Shown: positions 51,655 through 59,958 of the stretch, in pieces
Layout: each line of letters begins with the position of its first letter
Position numbering within the stretch: position 1 is the first letter of the stretch
Assembly: GCA_964571375.1 (NCBI GenBank)
Contig: CAZNBL010000001.1
Location: 1 to 64,000 of the forward strand
From: JAFTYR01 sp964571375
GTDB lineage: Bacteria; Pseudomonadota; Gammaproteobacteria; Burkholderiales; Burkholderiaceae_F
Direction: 5' to 3'
DNA: 64,000 nucleotides
Notes under the pieces: generated by a model
The model's database searches: none
What the model was told of the DNA's origin: nothing
The model's input: only the letters and a program-made list of their open reading frames with translations
Program-made: the position numbers and the translations under genes

Positions 51655-51691
51655 AAGAAAAGAGCCGTAAGCCAATGTGCGGCTTACGGCT
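51655..51691 (-). terminator. Second, tandem terminator of the candidate sRNA
   Basis: AGCCGTAAGCC (51691-51681), 7-base loop, GGCTTACGGCT (51673-51663), then CTTTTCTT. An 11-bp perfect stem. Confidence 0.8.
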
Positions 51692-51716
51692 GAAAAAGAC
51701 GCCGAACGTTTTCGGC
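51692..51716 (-). terminator. First terminator of the candidate sRNA
   Basis: GCCGAA (51716-51711), loop AACG, TTCGGC (51706-51701), then GTCTTTTTC on the minus strand. Confidence 0.75.
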
Positions 51717-51823
51717 AAATCCCCATTAACTACCCTAGTGAGGATCGCTGATCCTCAGCCGGCCGGTTATCGGCCGACAACCTCATCAAGGAGTCGGATG
51801 ACAGTCGTCATCCAGTGATTGTC

Positions 51824-51852
51824 ATCATACAGTTAATGAGAATGATTATCAA
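51824..51852 (-). promoter_or_regulatory. Promoter with Fur box of the candidate sRNA
   Basis: On the minus strand: TTGATA (51852-51847), 17-bp spacer, TATGAT (51829-51824). TGATAATCATTCTCA (51851-51837) matches the 7-1-7 Fur motif TGATAATNATTATCA at all but one defined position and overlaps the -35 and the spacer. Iron-bound Fur would block RNA polymerase. No plus-strand gene lies downstream of the site. Confidence 0.75.
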
Positions 51853-51943
51853 TAAGATTAGTAAGTAAATTACATCTTTTTACATCCGGAAGGTTTTACG
51901 GAGGCGCCTGTTTCGTAAAAAAGAGCCGTGATGCGGATTTTAT

Positions 51944-51977
51944 GAAAAATCCGATCTGACGTAAGGCAGATCGGATT
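51944..51977 (-). terminator. Terminator of mrcA
   Basis: AATCCGATCTG and CAGATCGGATT (51948-51958 and 51967-51977 on the plus strand) form an 11-bp stem 20 bp past the mrcA stop, followed by TTTTC on the minus strand. It separates mrcA from the downstream RNA gene. Confidence 0.9.
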
Positions 51978-52357
51978 CCGTCATATCAAACAGCGGTCAG
52001 AAGATTTGACCTCTGACACTGTTGTTAATGATGTCATCGAGAGGATCTGCTTCCTGAACGCTTTCATCAACACCGAGGCTGACGATCGCATCCTTTCTCG
52101 AAGTAATGTAGAAGTCACCGTTTTCTTCTTCAGTTACGCCTTCGGGTTTTTCACGGATGATTTCCGGATCATTCTTGACGGCATCTTTCATGTAATCGAT
52201 CCAAACAGGCAGTGCGAGGGCGGCGCCCTGAGCCTTCTTGCCGAGAGATCTCGGCTGGTCATAGCCCATCCAGACCGCACCGATCTGGCTGCCGGCATAG
52301 CCGACGAACCAAACGTCGAATGCATTGTTGCTGGTACCGGTTTTGCCGGCGATATCC

Positions 52358-52617
52358 GTACGCTTGAGCGAGGCGGTTGCTCTGGCTGCCGTACCCCACT
52401 TGGCGACGTTATGAATCATCTTATGCATGACGTAGGCATTTCTCGGATCGATGGCTTCGTGACCGATTTCATCAATACGGTCGGCTTCCTTAAGTGCCTC
52501 CGCATTGGATTGCATCAGGACCTTGCCGTTGGTATCGGTGACTTTGGCAATCAGATACGGATCGATTCTCTTGCCGCCGGAAGCAAAAACCGAGAAGCCG
52601 CGGACCATTTCCCAGGG
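52358..52617. repeat. Direct repeat copy 1 inside mrcA
   Basis: 260 bases identical to 52617-52876. The copies are adjacent, sharing one G at 52617, so the unit is 259 bp. 259 is not a multiple of 3, hence the frameshift in mrcA. I compared the full length by eye and saw no mismatch. Confidence 0.97.
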
Positions 52618-52876
52618 TACGCTTGAGCGAGGCGGTTGCTCTGGCTGCCGTACCCCACTTGGCGACGTTATGAATCATCTTATGCATGACGTAGGCATTT
52701 CTCGGATCGATGGCTTCGTGACCGATTTCATCAATACGGTCGGCTTCCTTAAGTGCCTCCGCATTGGATTGCATCAGGACCTTGCCGTTGGTATCGGTGA
52801 CTTTGGCAATCAGATACGGATCGATTCTCTTGCCGCCGGAAGCAAAAACCGAGAAGCCGCGGACCATTTCCCAGGG
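52617..52876. repeat. Direct repeat copy 2 inside mrcA
   Basis: Second copy of the 259-bp unit. Only a single base of homology is visible at the junction, which does not favour slippage between pre-existing repeats. The copy boundaries are GTACGCTTGAGC at one end and TTTCCCAGGG at the other. Confidence 0.97.
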
Positions 52877-54839
52877 GGTGACGCTGCCGGCACCGAGTGC
52901 CAGAGACAGGTGCGGCGGATGTTTGTCAGAATCAAAACCGAACTTCTGGATGTAGTTGACGGCATAGTTCGGGGTGATTGCCTGCAGAATGCGGATGGAC
53001 ACGAGATTTAAAGAGCGTGTGAGCGCTTCCTTCATCATGACCGGACCGGCAAATGTACGGCTGTAGTTCTTCGGATCCCACTTTTTGAAACCGGTTTCAG
53101 CCGGATCGAGCACGATCGGAGCATCGTTGATGATGGTCTGCGGAGAGAATCCCTTTTCGATCGCAGCCGAATAGATGAACGGCTTGAAAGTGGAACCGGG
53201 CTGACGCCAGGCCTGTGTGACGTGGTTGAACTTGTTTAAGTTGAAGTCATAGCCGCCGACCAACGCCTGAACGGCACCTGTCTGCCAATCGGCTGCAATG
53301 AATGCAGCTTCGGCCTGCGGCAACTGGTTGATTTCCCAGATGCCGTTGTAGCTGGCAAGTCGCACCACTGAACCCGGACGGATTCTCAGCGACTTGGCGG
53401 CTCTCGGAGAAAGCGAGTCTCTGACGAAATCAAGGCCCTTGCCGGAGATCGAGATCTGCTTGCCGTGAGCAAGCTGAACGACAACTTCCGATCTGCCGAC
53501 CTTTACAACCACGGCAGGCGGCATGTCGGTTGCCACGAGAGCTTCGTCGAGCGCTTCCTTAATAACTGCGTCGCGGGTGTTCGGATCGCTGATATCGATC
53601 TGAGCTTCGGGGCCGCGGTAACCCTGCTTACGGTCATAACGCTGAACGTGTGTGCGCAGTGTTCGGTAGGCATAAGCCTGATCTTCGGAATTGATGGTTG
53701 TATATACGTTTAATCCGCGGGTATAAGTTTCTTCGCGGAATACGTCATACATCAGAGTACGGACGAGTTCGGCAACATATTCGGCATGCATCGAGCTGTT
53801 CATCTTGGCCGGAGTCAGAGCGTTTTCTTTTTCTTCGGTCAGACGGGTACGGATCGGGGCGGCTTTCTCGGCCTGATAGGTGATCTCGTCGATAAAGCCG
53901 AGTTCATGCATACGGCCGAGCACATAGTCGCGGCGCATTTTGGCGCGCTTGGGACTTGCGAACGGGTTGTAGGCCGAGGGGGCTGCAGGAAGGCCGGCCA
54001 AAGTGGCGGCTTCTCCGGGGCTCAGTTCATCAAGAGTCTTACCGTAGTAAGTACGGGCAGCTGCTGCAAAACCATATGCTCGGTGACCGAGGAAGATCTG
54101 GTTCATGTAGATCTGAAGGATTTCATCCTTGGTCAGGTTGGCTTCGATCTTAAATGCCATAGCCACTTCGTAGAGTTTGCGAACATAACTTCTTTCGCTC
54201 GACAGGAAGAAGTTACGGGCGACCTGCATAGTGATGGTCGAAGCACCCTGAGCTTTGCGGCCGGAGGCAAAGTTGGCAAGAGCGGCACGGACAAAGCCCT
54301 TGGGCTCGATGCCGTAATGTTCGTAGAAACCGTTGTCTTCTGCCGAGAGCAGAGCGTTCTTGACGAGCGGCGGAATTTCTTCGATGCGGACAAAGTCGCG
54401 GCGTTCTTCGCCGAATTCAGCGATCAGTTTGCCGTCGGCGGTCCAGACGCGCATCGGAACCTTCGGCTTGTAGTCGACGACGGTGTCGATCGGAGGCAGC
54501 TGTGCGTAGACAAGCGCAAAAATGAAGGCGGCAAGTCCGACGCCGCCTGCTGCGGCTGCGCAGATCAGAAAAAATGTACGGACAATAAAGGTCCAGAGAA
54601 GAGCGCCGAAGGAGGTTTTTGCTTTAGTGCTCTTCGATTTTTTTTTCGTAGCTTGTTTGTTCGACTCTGACACTGAAGATGTCCTGTCCGAAAATGGTTA
54701 ATCGTATGTGGCCGATCGGGAATTGAAGAAGACCGTCGGACGTAAATTTCTGCTCCGAAGTTTGCAAAAACAAGGCTTGGGAGCGTCCCGAGGGCTAAAA
54801 GAAGCCGCTCCTGCAGCACAAAACTGCAGTAATCCCCGC

Positions 54840-54845
54840 ATTATA
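54840..54845 (-). promoter_or_regulatory. Possible -10 box upstream of mrcA
   Basis: A perfect TATAAT on the minus strand, 167 bp before the mrcA start, without a convincing -35. The whole interval 54674-55020 (347 bp) between the divergent mrcA and aroK holds this and a second weak promoter (TTCGAT 54949-54954, 16 bp, TATAAA 54971-54976) facing aroK. No gene is seen there. Confidence 0.35.
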
Positions 54846-55020
54846 GAGAATGTTGCTACAAGCCCGCAGATGAAAAAGAAAAAAGGGCTGTCTTCAAGCG
54901 TTTCGATGCGTAATAAAAAGTCGCATCAGCAAAGAAAATATCCGTATTTTCGATTCTTCTGTCTTTCCTCTATAAAGTAGGGATAACGACAGAGAAAAGA
55001 AAAATGAAAAGGAACGTTTT

Positions 55021-55548
55021 GTGAATCAGACAATTATTCTGGTCGGCATGATGGGAAGCGGTAAAAGTACGGTCGGACACGCACTGGCTTCTGCGCTCGG
55101 TTGGGAATTTATTGATGCGGATGCTGCGATCGAAGCGCGCGCCGGTGTTGATATTCCGTTGATATTCGAACTTGAAGGGGAAGCGGGGTTTCGTAAAAGA
55201 GAAACTCGGATCCTGAAGGAATTGTTAGCTAAGTCCGGTGCTGTTGTTTCCACCGGAGGCGGCGCAGTCACTCAGGAGGTAAATAGGACTCTGCTTAAAG
55301 AGTCAGGAGCCGCAGTGATTTATCTGAAAGTCGATGCCGAGACGGCATATAAGCGGACAAAAGGTTCGAACAGACCTCTGCTGCAGACTGCCGATCCGCT
55401 TGCAACACTCGGAAAGCTGATAGCAGAGCGCGAGCCTTTTTACAGCGAAGTGTGTACTCACACAGTTGATGTCAGCAACAGCCGTGTAGATGAATCGGTC
55501 CGTGAAATCCTCTCGTGCGCAAGCGTCTGCACCGATAAAGAAGAATAA
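55021..55548 (+). CDS. aroK: Shikimate kinase
   Basis: Shikimate kinase phosphorylates shikimate in aromatic amino-acid synthesis. The 175-residue protein starts with GTG (aaggaac upstream) and has the Walker A GMMGSGKSTVG (about 8-18), the shikimate-binding FIDADAAIEARAG, the FRKRE motif, and STGGGAV (about 77). The lid arginine is in KGSNRPLL. aroB follows after 16 bp, the common aroK-aroB pair. Confidence 0.95.
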   Translation: MNQTIILVGMMGSGKSTVGHALASALGWEFIDADAAIEARAGVDIPLIFELEGEAGFRKRETRILKELLAKSGAVVSTGGGAVTQEVNRTLLKESGAAVIYLKVDAETAYKRTKGSNRPLLQTADPLATLGKLIAEREPFYSEVCTHTVDVSNSRVDESVREILSCASVCTDKEE

Positions 55549-55564
55549 AAGTTAGGAAAAGAAA

Positions 55565-56647
55565 ATGATTGAAGTTCAGGTCAATGTGGCTGATGCCCCG
55601 TACACCATTTATCTCGGTCCCGATGCACTGAATCTTGTCGGGCGCGAACTCGCAAAACTCAATCCCTCTTCGGCACTGATTGTGACGAACGAAACTGTCG
55701 GACCGCTCTACGGAGCAAGGGTGCTCGAACTTTGCAGTCAGGAAGTCCGAAGTGAAATTCTTGAACTTCCCGACGGAGAAAAGTACAAAAACTGGACATC
55801 GGTTGAGATGATCCTTACACGTTTGGCCGAAATGAAGGCTGACCGGCATTCGGTTGTTGTGGCGTTGGGCGGCGGAGTAGTCGGTGATATGGCGGGTTTT
55901 GCCGCCTCCATTTATATGAGAGGGATCCGCTTTATTCAGGTGCCGACTACGTTACTGGCTCAGGTGGATTCTTCTGTCGGCGGAAAAACCGGTATCAATA
56001 TGCCCGCAGGTAAAAACATGATCGGTTCTTTTCATCAGCCGTGTGCGGTGATTGCCGATAGTCTGGTGCTGAAAACATTGCCGGCCCGCGAGGTTTCGGC
56101 CGGTATCGGTGAAATCATCAAGCACGGTATGCTGGCCGACAAATCTTATTTCGAAGAGCTTGAAGCATCGATGGAAGAACTGATGGCGCTTGAACCGCAT
56201 ACGGTAGCCGAGGTTGTAGCCGGTTCATGCAGGATCAAAGCAGGCGTGGTCTCCAGAGATACGAAAGAAAAGGGAGAAAGAGCCTATCTCAATCTCGGTC
56301 ATACTTTCGGGCATGCAATTGAAAAACTCTCGGGCTACGGCACCTGGTTGCACGGCGAAGCGGTCGGTGCCGGTTTGGTGATGGCTGCGGACGCAAGCCG
56401 CAGGCTCGGTCATCTCAGCGAAGAGGATGTCGAACGAGTGGCGGCTCTGGTTAAGAGAGCAGCGCTTCCGACACGTGTCGAAGGATTGAAGTGCGCTGAT
56501 GCCGTTGAAGCCATGCTGCACGACAAGAAGGCTCAGGCCGGTGTCGTGCACTTTGTGCTGATGCGTGAGCTCGGTCGTGCTTACTCTTCGGAACTGTCCG
56601 AGGAGGTGGTAGCCGAAGTACTGAAGGCAGGAGGTTTTGAGGCATGA
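55565..56647 (+). CDS. aroB: 3-dehydroquinate synthase
   Basis: AroB makes dehydroquinate from DAHP using NAD+ and a metal ion. The 360-residue protein contains the NAD-binding PDGEKYKNW and ALGGGVVGDMAGFAASIYMRG (about 100-120), VPTTLLAQVDSSVGGKTGIN (about 126-145), and metal histidines in NLGHTFGHAIE (about 243-253) and WLHGEAVGAG. It overlaps dgt by 4 bp (ATGA). Confidence 0.97.
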   Translation: MIEVQVNVADAPYTIYLGPDALNLVGRELAKLNPSSALIVTNETVGPLYGARVLELCSQEVRSEILELPDGEKYKNWTSVEMILTRLAEMKADRHSVVVALGGGVVGDMAGFAASIYMRGIRFIQVPTTLLAQVDSSVGGKTGINMPAGKNMIGSFHQPCAVIADSLVLKTLPAREVSAGIGEIIKHGMLADKSYFEELEASMEELMALEPHTVAEVVAGSCRIKAGVVSRDTKEKGERAYLNLGHTFGHAIEKLSGYGTWLHGEAVGAGLVMAADASRRLGHLSEEDVERVAALVKRAALPTRVEGLKCADAVEAMLHDKKAQAGVVHFVLMRELGRAYSSELSEEVVAEVLKAGGFEA

Positions 56648-57792
56648 CCCTGAAAGAAGGTTCTGTTTTAGCGGAATACGCAAGTTTTTCCGATCAAAGC
56701 CGGGGTCGGCAGTATCCGGAAAATCCGAGTCGCAGCCGAACGGAGTATCAGCGTGACCGCGACCGCATTATTCACAGTTCTGCCTTTCGAAGACTCGAAT
56801 ACAAAACTCAGGTGTTCGTCAATCATGAAGGCGATTTGTTCCGTACCCGTCTGACGCATACCTTGGAAGTGGCTCAGCTCTCGCGCAATGCCGCCGACCG
56901 TCTGATGCTTAATCCCGATCTGAGCGAATCGATTGCTTTGGCGCATGACCTCGGTCATACGCCGTTCGGTCATGCCGGGCAGACAGCGCTCGACGAATGT
57001 ATGGAACCTTACGGAGGCTTTGAGCACAATCTTCAGTCGCTTCGTATCATCGATAAACTTGAGGAGCAATATCCGGAATACGACGGCTTAAATCTCACTT
57101 GGGAAACCAGAGAGGGTGTTTTGAAGCATTGCGAACTCTCGAAAGCCCGTGAGCTCGGTGATTTGGGAGAACGTTTCCTTAACGGCACTCAGCCGAGCCT
57201 TGAAGCGCAGCTCGTCAATATTGCCGATGCTATTGCTTACAGCACACACGATATCGACGACGGTCTCAGAGTCGGTTATATCGACAGCGAAGGGCTTGCG
57301 GCCAACGTTCCGATTTATGAGCACTATTGGAAGGAAGTTCAGCACGATTATCCGAATGTTTCCCGAAGACGTCGGGAAAAGGAAGTGGTCCGCCGCTTAA
57401 TCGGATTTCTGATGGATGATCTGATCTGCACGAGTATGGCGAACATCGAAGCGGCCGCCCCGAAGTCTGTTGCCGATGTCAGAGCTCTTAAAGAACCTTT
57501 GGTTCGATTCTCCGACGGCGGTTACGAGCAGTTGCGTACGCTGAAGAAGTACTTGTTCGACAATCTTTACAGGCACTACAAGGTGATCCGTGTCGTAAAC
57601 AAGTCTGCCAGGATGATCAAGGAGCTGTTCAACGAATACGAGGCACATCCCGAACTCCTGCCGCCTCACTATGCCGAGCGTCTTGCAGGAGAAAGCGTAC
57701 AGAGAATTGCGGCCGACTATATTTCCGGCATGACCGACCGGTACGCGGTTCTCGAATATAAGAGGGTGCTTGATCCGACAAGCGAGCTGTAA
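56644..57792 (+). CDS. dgt: Deoxyguanosinetriphosphate triphosphohydrolase-like protein
   Basis: Dgt-type enzymes cleave dNTPs to deoxynucleoside and triphosphate. The 382-residue HD-domain protein has SRTEYQRDRDRIIHSSAFRRLEYKTQVF (about 31-58), then metal site histidines RTRLTHTLEVAQ (about 67-78), AHDLGHTPFGHAG (about 101-113), and the fourth ligand Asp in NIADAIAYSTHDIDDG. Length fits the shorter dNTPase subgroup, so substrate range may be broader than dGTP. Confidence 0.9.
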   Translation: MTLKEGSVLAEYASFSDQSRGRQYPENPSRSRTEYQRDRDRIIHSSAFRRLEYKTQVFVNHEGDLFRTRLTHTLEVAQLSRNAADRLMLNPDLSESIALAHDLGHTPFGHAGQTALDECMEPYGGFEHNLQSLRIIDKLEEQYPEYDGLNLTWETREGVLKHCELSKARELGDLGERFLNGTQPSLEAQLVNIADAIAYSTHDIDDGLRVGYIDSEGLAANVPIYEHYWKEVQHDYPNVSRRRREKEVVRRLIGFLMDDLICTSMANIEAAAPKSVADVRALKEPLVRFSDGGYEQLRTLKKYLFDNLYRHYKVIRVVNKSARMIKELFNEYEAHPELLPPHYAERLAGESVQRIAADYISGMTDRYAVLEYKRVLDPTSEL

Positions 57793-57841
57793 TCTCTTTT
57801 TATAATCGGGGACAGAAAGGAGAAAAGATGGGAGCGTTGAA

Positions 57842-58546
57842 GTGGCGAGATTAGCCCGATTGTCGGCTGCCGACGAGATGCATTATGTGCGGCTCAAAGC
57901 TAAGAGCGACATCACCCTGATTCCTTCGCAGGAGGATATCGGGGCACTGTTCAACATCTTTTCTCAGGCGGCCGCAAAGAGCGGTACGGAGATTGCCGGC
58001 TACGTGATCTTTCCGGATTCGATCGATATGCTTTTGAGGCCGAGAGGCGATGCAAAAGCTCTGTCTTCTTTCGTACAGAGTGTCTGCCGTCTCTACAGTT
58101 ATTACTTCAACGAGACCTATGAGCTCGGCGGCAGTATCTGGCACGGCAGATTTGCTTCAAGCATTATCGGCGGAGAAGAATTTGTTCTGAAGGCTATGGT
58201 CTACATGGAGTCGTTGCCGAGGATTCGCGATATATCGTCACCAGAACGTTATCTTTGGTCGAGCTGCAGGCATCATCTCGGGTTGAGGCAGACTTCTTTT
58301 CTTTCAGAGACGGCCTCATATATAAATTTGGGAGAGACGGAGACCGTGCGCCGAAGACGCTACAAGAGTCTGCTGCAAAAACCGGTTGATACGGAATTTG
58401 CCTGCCTGCTTGAAAAAAATGTAGGTCGGGGCTGGCCGGTCGGAGACGAGGTATTTTTAAGTACGCTGGAAGCCGAAGCGGGACGTATCCGTCCGCTTCG
58501 ATCACCGGGCAGACCGAGAAAGATGAGTGAAGACTCTTCCTTATAA
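57842..58546 (+). CDS. RayT (REP-associated tyrosine transposase)-like protein without HUH histidines
   Basis: RayT proteins are IS200-type Y1 transposases that usually nick REP hairpins. The 234-residue protein has the family layout: MARLARL start, GYVIFPDSIDMLLRP core strand (about 53-67), then YSYYFNETYELGGSIWHGRF, YMESLPRIRD, WSSCRHHLG. The metal-binding motif, HxH in NHVHLL-type active members, reads DSIDML, so both histidines are gone. The Tyr of the YFN region remains. Probably a domesticated DNA- or RNA-binding protein. Start is GTG at 57842 behind gggagcg. No REP-like flanking hairpins or terminal repeats are seen beside the gene's own terminator. Confidence 0.75.
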   Translation: MARLARLSAADEMHYVRLKAKSDITLIPSQEDIGALFNIFSQAAAKSGTEIAGYVIFPDSIDMLLRPRGDAKALSSFVQSVCRLYSYYFNETYELGGSIWHGRFASSIIGGEEFVLKAMVYMESLPRIRDISSPERYLWSSCRHHLGLRQTSFLSETASYINLGETETVRRRRYKSLLQKPVDTEFACLLEKNVGRGWPVGDEVFLSTLEAEAGRIRPLRSPGRPRKMSEDSSL

Positions 58547-58563
58547 GACAACCTTTCAGATCG

Positions 58564-58593
58564 AACCGGCTTTTTAAAGAGCCGGTTTTTATT
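58564..58593 (+). terminator. Terminator after the RayT-like gene
   Basis: AACCGGCT (58564-58571) pairs with AGCCGGTT (58580-58587), then TTTATT. It ends the aroK-aroB-dgt-rayT run. Confidence 0.88.
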
Positions 58594-58607
58594 CGTGATT
58601 AATTTGT

Positions 58608-59081
58608 ATGAAAGCAAAAATTTTTGAATATCCCATTGTTGTCGGCCCTGAATGCATCGATCAGATGCGTCACACAAACAACAAAGTCTATTTGGCTTGG
58701 ATGGAAGAGGCGGCTTTGGCTCATTCTGCCTCGCTCGGATGGCCGACGGAACGATATTTTGAATACGGAAGGGGTTTTGTTGCCGCCGCACACTGGATCG
58801 AGTATCTGCGCCCGACTTTTGAAGGCGAAAAACTTTCGATGTATACCTGGGTGCAGACGATGGAGACACGAACAAGTCTTCGCCGCTTTGCGCTCGTACG
58901 CGATAGGAAACTCTGCATGGTCGGCGCAACGCGCTGGGCATTTGTCGATACTGCTTCGGGGCGCTCTTGTCCGATTACCGAAGAGGTTGCCGATGCTTTC
59001 CCTGTCGTTTCTCCCGAGGATCCCGTCTTCGAAACTTTGGGGGTCAATCTGCAGCAAACACGCGACATTCCGATCCGATAA
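58608..59081 (+). CDS. Acyl-CoA thioesterase, hot-dog fold (4HBT type)
   Basis: The 157-residue protein is a single hot-dog domain. The segment CIDQMRHTNNKVYLAWMEEA (about 17-36) corresponds to the family motif DxDxxGHVNNxxYLxWxExA; the Asp, Asn-Asn and Glu are kept while the Gly-His is Arg-His. The second half has GEKLSMYTWVQTMETRTSLRRF and MVGATRWAFVD. It hydrolyses an acyl-CoA or acyl-ACP of unknown type. It stands 77 bp before mlaF and may belong to lipid metabolism. Confidence 0.75.
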   Translation: MKAKIFEYPIVVGPECIDQMRHTNNKVYLAWMEEAALAHSASLGWPTERYFEYGRGFVAAAHWIEYLRPTFEGEKLSMYTWVQTMETRTSLRRFALVRDRKLCMVGATRWAFVDTASGRSCPITEEVADAFPVVSPEDPVFETLGVNLQQTRDIPIR

Positions 59082-59088
59082 TCCCATG

Positions 59089-59135
59089 TTCGGTGTGGCA
59101 TAATCACCGCATTAAATACTGAACGGTCGTTCAGT
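59089..59135 (+). promoter_or_regulatory. Promoter and TetR-type operator before mlaF
   Basis: TTCGGT (59089-59094), 17-bp spacer, TTAAAT (59112-59117) form a plausible promoter. Directly behind it lies the palindrome ACTGAACG-GT-CGTTCAGT (59118-59135), two perfect 8-bp arms. Size and form suit a TetR-family dimer, and the position would block transcription of mlaFEDACB. No TetR gene is in the window. Confidence 0.55.
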
Positions 59136-59157
59136 GTTGCTTTTTTTACGCAAATTT

Positions 59158-59958
59158 ATGCAAAAAGGCCCTTTAGTCAAAATTGAAAATCTGACGTTCG
59201 GTTACGGACAGCGAGTCATTCTCGACAACGTCAACCTGAGCTTTAAGCGCGGCAAGGTTATTGCCATTATGGGCGGCTCGGGTATGGGGAAGACAACGCT
59301 GCTCAAGCTGATCGGCGGTCTGCTGACACCGCAGACAGGAAGCGTGACATTCGACGGCATCAAAGTAGACACCTCCAATCAGAAGGTGCTCTATGAGCTT
59401 CGCCGCCGTATGGGCATGCTTTTTCAGTTCGGTGCGCTCTTTACCGATATGACGGTTTACGAAAACGTAGCATTTCCGCTGCGCGAGCACACCGATCTGC
59501 CGGAAGCCTATATCCGCGACCTCGTACTGCTTAAGCTCGATGCCGTCGGTTTAAGAGGTGCGGCAGAACTTTATCCTGCGGAAATTTCCGGCGGTATGAG
59601 CCGCCGAGTTGCGCTTGCCCGCTGTGTGGCGCTCGATCCTGAGTTCATCATGTATGACGAGCCGTTTGCCGGTCTCGACCCCATCTCGATGGGTGTGACC
59701 GCTCAGCTCATCCGTAATCTGAACGATGCGCTCGGTTCGACAAGCGTGATCGTGACGCATGACGTTGCAGAAACTTTTGAAATTGCCGACTACGTGTACA
59801 TGATTTCGAGCGGCAAGGTCGCTGCCGAAGGCACACCTGCCGAACTTATGGTCAGCGACGATCCGTTTGTGAAGCAGTTTGTTCAGGGGCTGCCTGACGG
59901 TCCTGTGAAATTCCAGTATCCGGCTCCGGATCTGAGGACTGACCTGGGGTTTAAGTGA
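59158..59958 (+). CDS. mlaF: Phospholipid transport ABC ATPase MlaF
   Basis: MlaF powers the MlaFEDB complex that moves phospholipids between the inner membrane and the periplasm, keeping the outer membrane asymmetric. The 266-residue protein starts at 59158 ([14 protein letters not shown]). Walker A is [11 protein letters not shown] (about 39-49), Q-loop FQFGALF, signature [13 protein letters not shown] (about 142-154), Walker [14 protein letters not shown], and H-loop VTHD. Its TGA overlaps the mlaE ATG. Confidence 0.95.
   Translation: MQKGPLVKIENLTFGYGQRVILDNVNLSFKRGKVIAIMGGSGMGKTTLLKLIGGLLTPQTGSVTFDGIKVDTSNQKVLYELRRRMGMLFQFGALFTDMTVYENVAFPLREHTDLPEAYIRDLVLLKLDAVGLRGAAELYPAEISGGMSRRVALARCVALDPEFIMYDEPFAGLDPISMGVTAQLIRNLNDALGSTSVIVTHDVAETFEIADYVYMISSGKVAAEGTPAELMVSDDPFVKQFVQGLPDGPVKFQYPAPDLRTDLGFK

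Larger units (their letters stand above)
51655..51817 (-). ncRNA. Candidate Fur-repressed small RNA
   Basis: A complete stand-alone RNA gene can be read on the minus strand. The promoter gives a predicted 5' end at about 51816-51817. The RNA would fold into stems GGATGAC/GTCATCC (51813-51796), CGGCCG/CGGCCG (51776-51760), and GAGGATC/GATCCTC (51756-51740). Then comes GCCGAA/TTCGGC (51716-51701) with a T-run (first terminator) and AGCCGTAAGCC/GGCTTACGGCT (51691-51663) with CTTTTCTT (second terminator). Lengths would be about 125 or 160 nt. A 14-codon open frame (ATG at 51811-51809, TAA at 51769-51767) lies inside but has no ribosome binding site. A Fur box covers the promoter. Functionally like RyhB, PrrF or NrrF by logic only; I see no sequence match. 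Confidence 0.6.
51997..54673 (-). pseudogene. mrcA: Penicillin-binding protein 1A, broken by a tandem duplication
   Basis: PBP1A polymerises and crosslinks peptidoglycan. N-terminal membrane helix (about 28-58), GT51 glycosyltransferase (SAEDNGFYEHYGI, GASTITMQVARN), an OB-like insertion, then transpeptidase with GSTFKPF (catalytic Ser), SLN, and KTGT. A duplicated 259 bp (52358-52876) shifts the frame. The first open part (54673-52490, 727 codons) runs out after the second motif and loses KTGT; the second part (52608-51997) has KTGT but no start of its own beyond an internal Met. Removing one copy gives one intact 805-residue protein, the normal length. The break may be an assembly error. 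Confidence 0.9.

Noticed and set aside
51655..51817. Manganese (yybP-ykoY) or other known riboswitch in place of an sRNA
   Set aside because: The invariant GGGGAGUAG-type segment is not present, and two terminators end the RNA before any gene.
54708..54980. A 90-codon frame between mrcA and aroK
   Set aside because: Basic, low-complexity translation without ribosome binding site; the region fits divergent promoters and leaders.
57842..58546. An active IS200/IS605 element
   Set aside because: The HUH histidines are missing and no terminal hairpins or target-site marks flank the gene.
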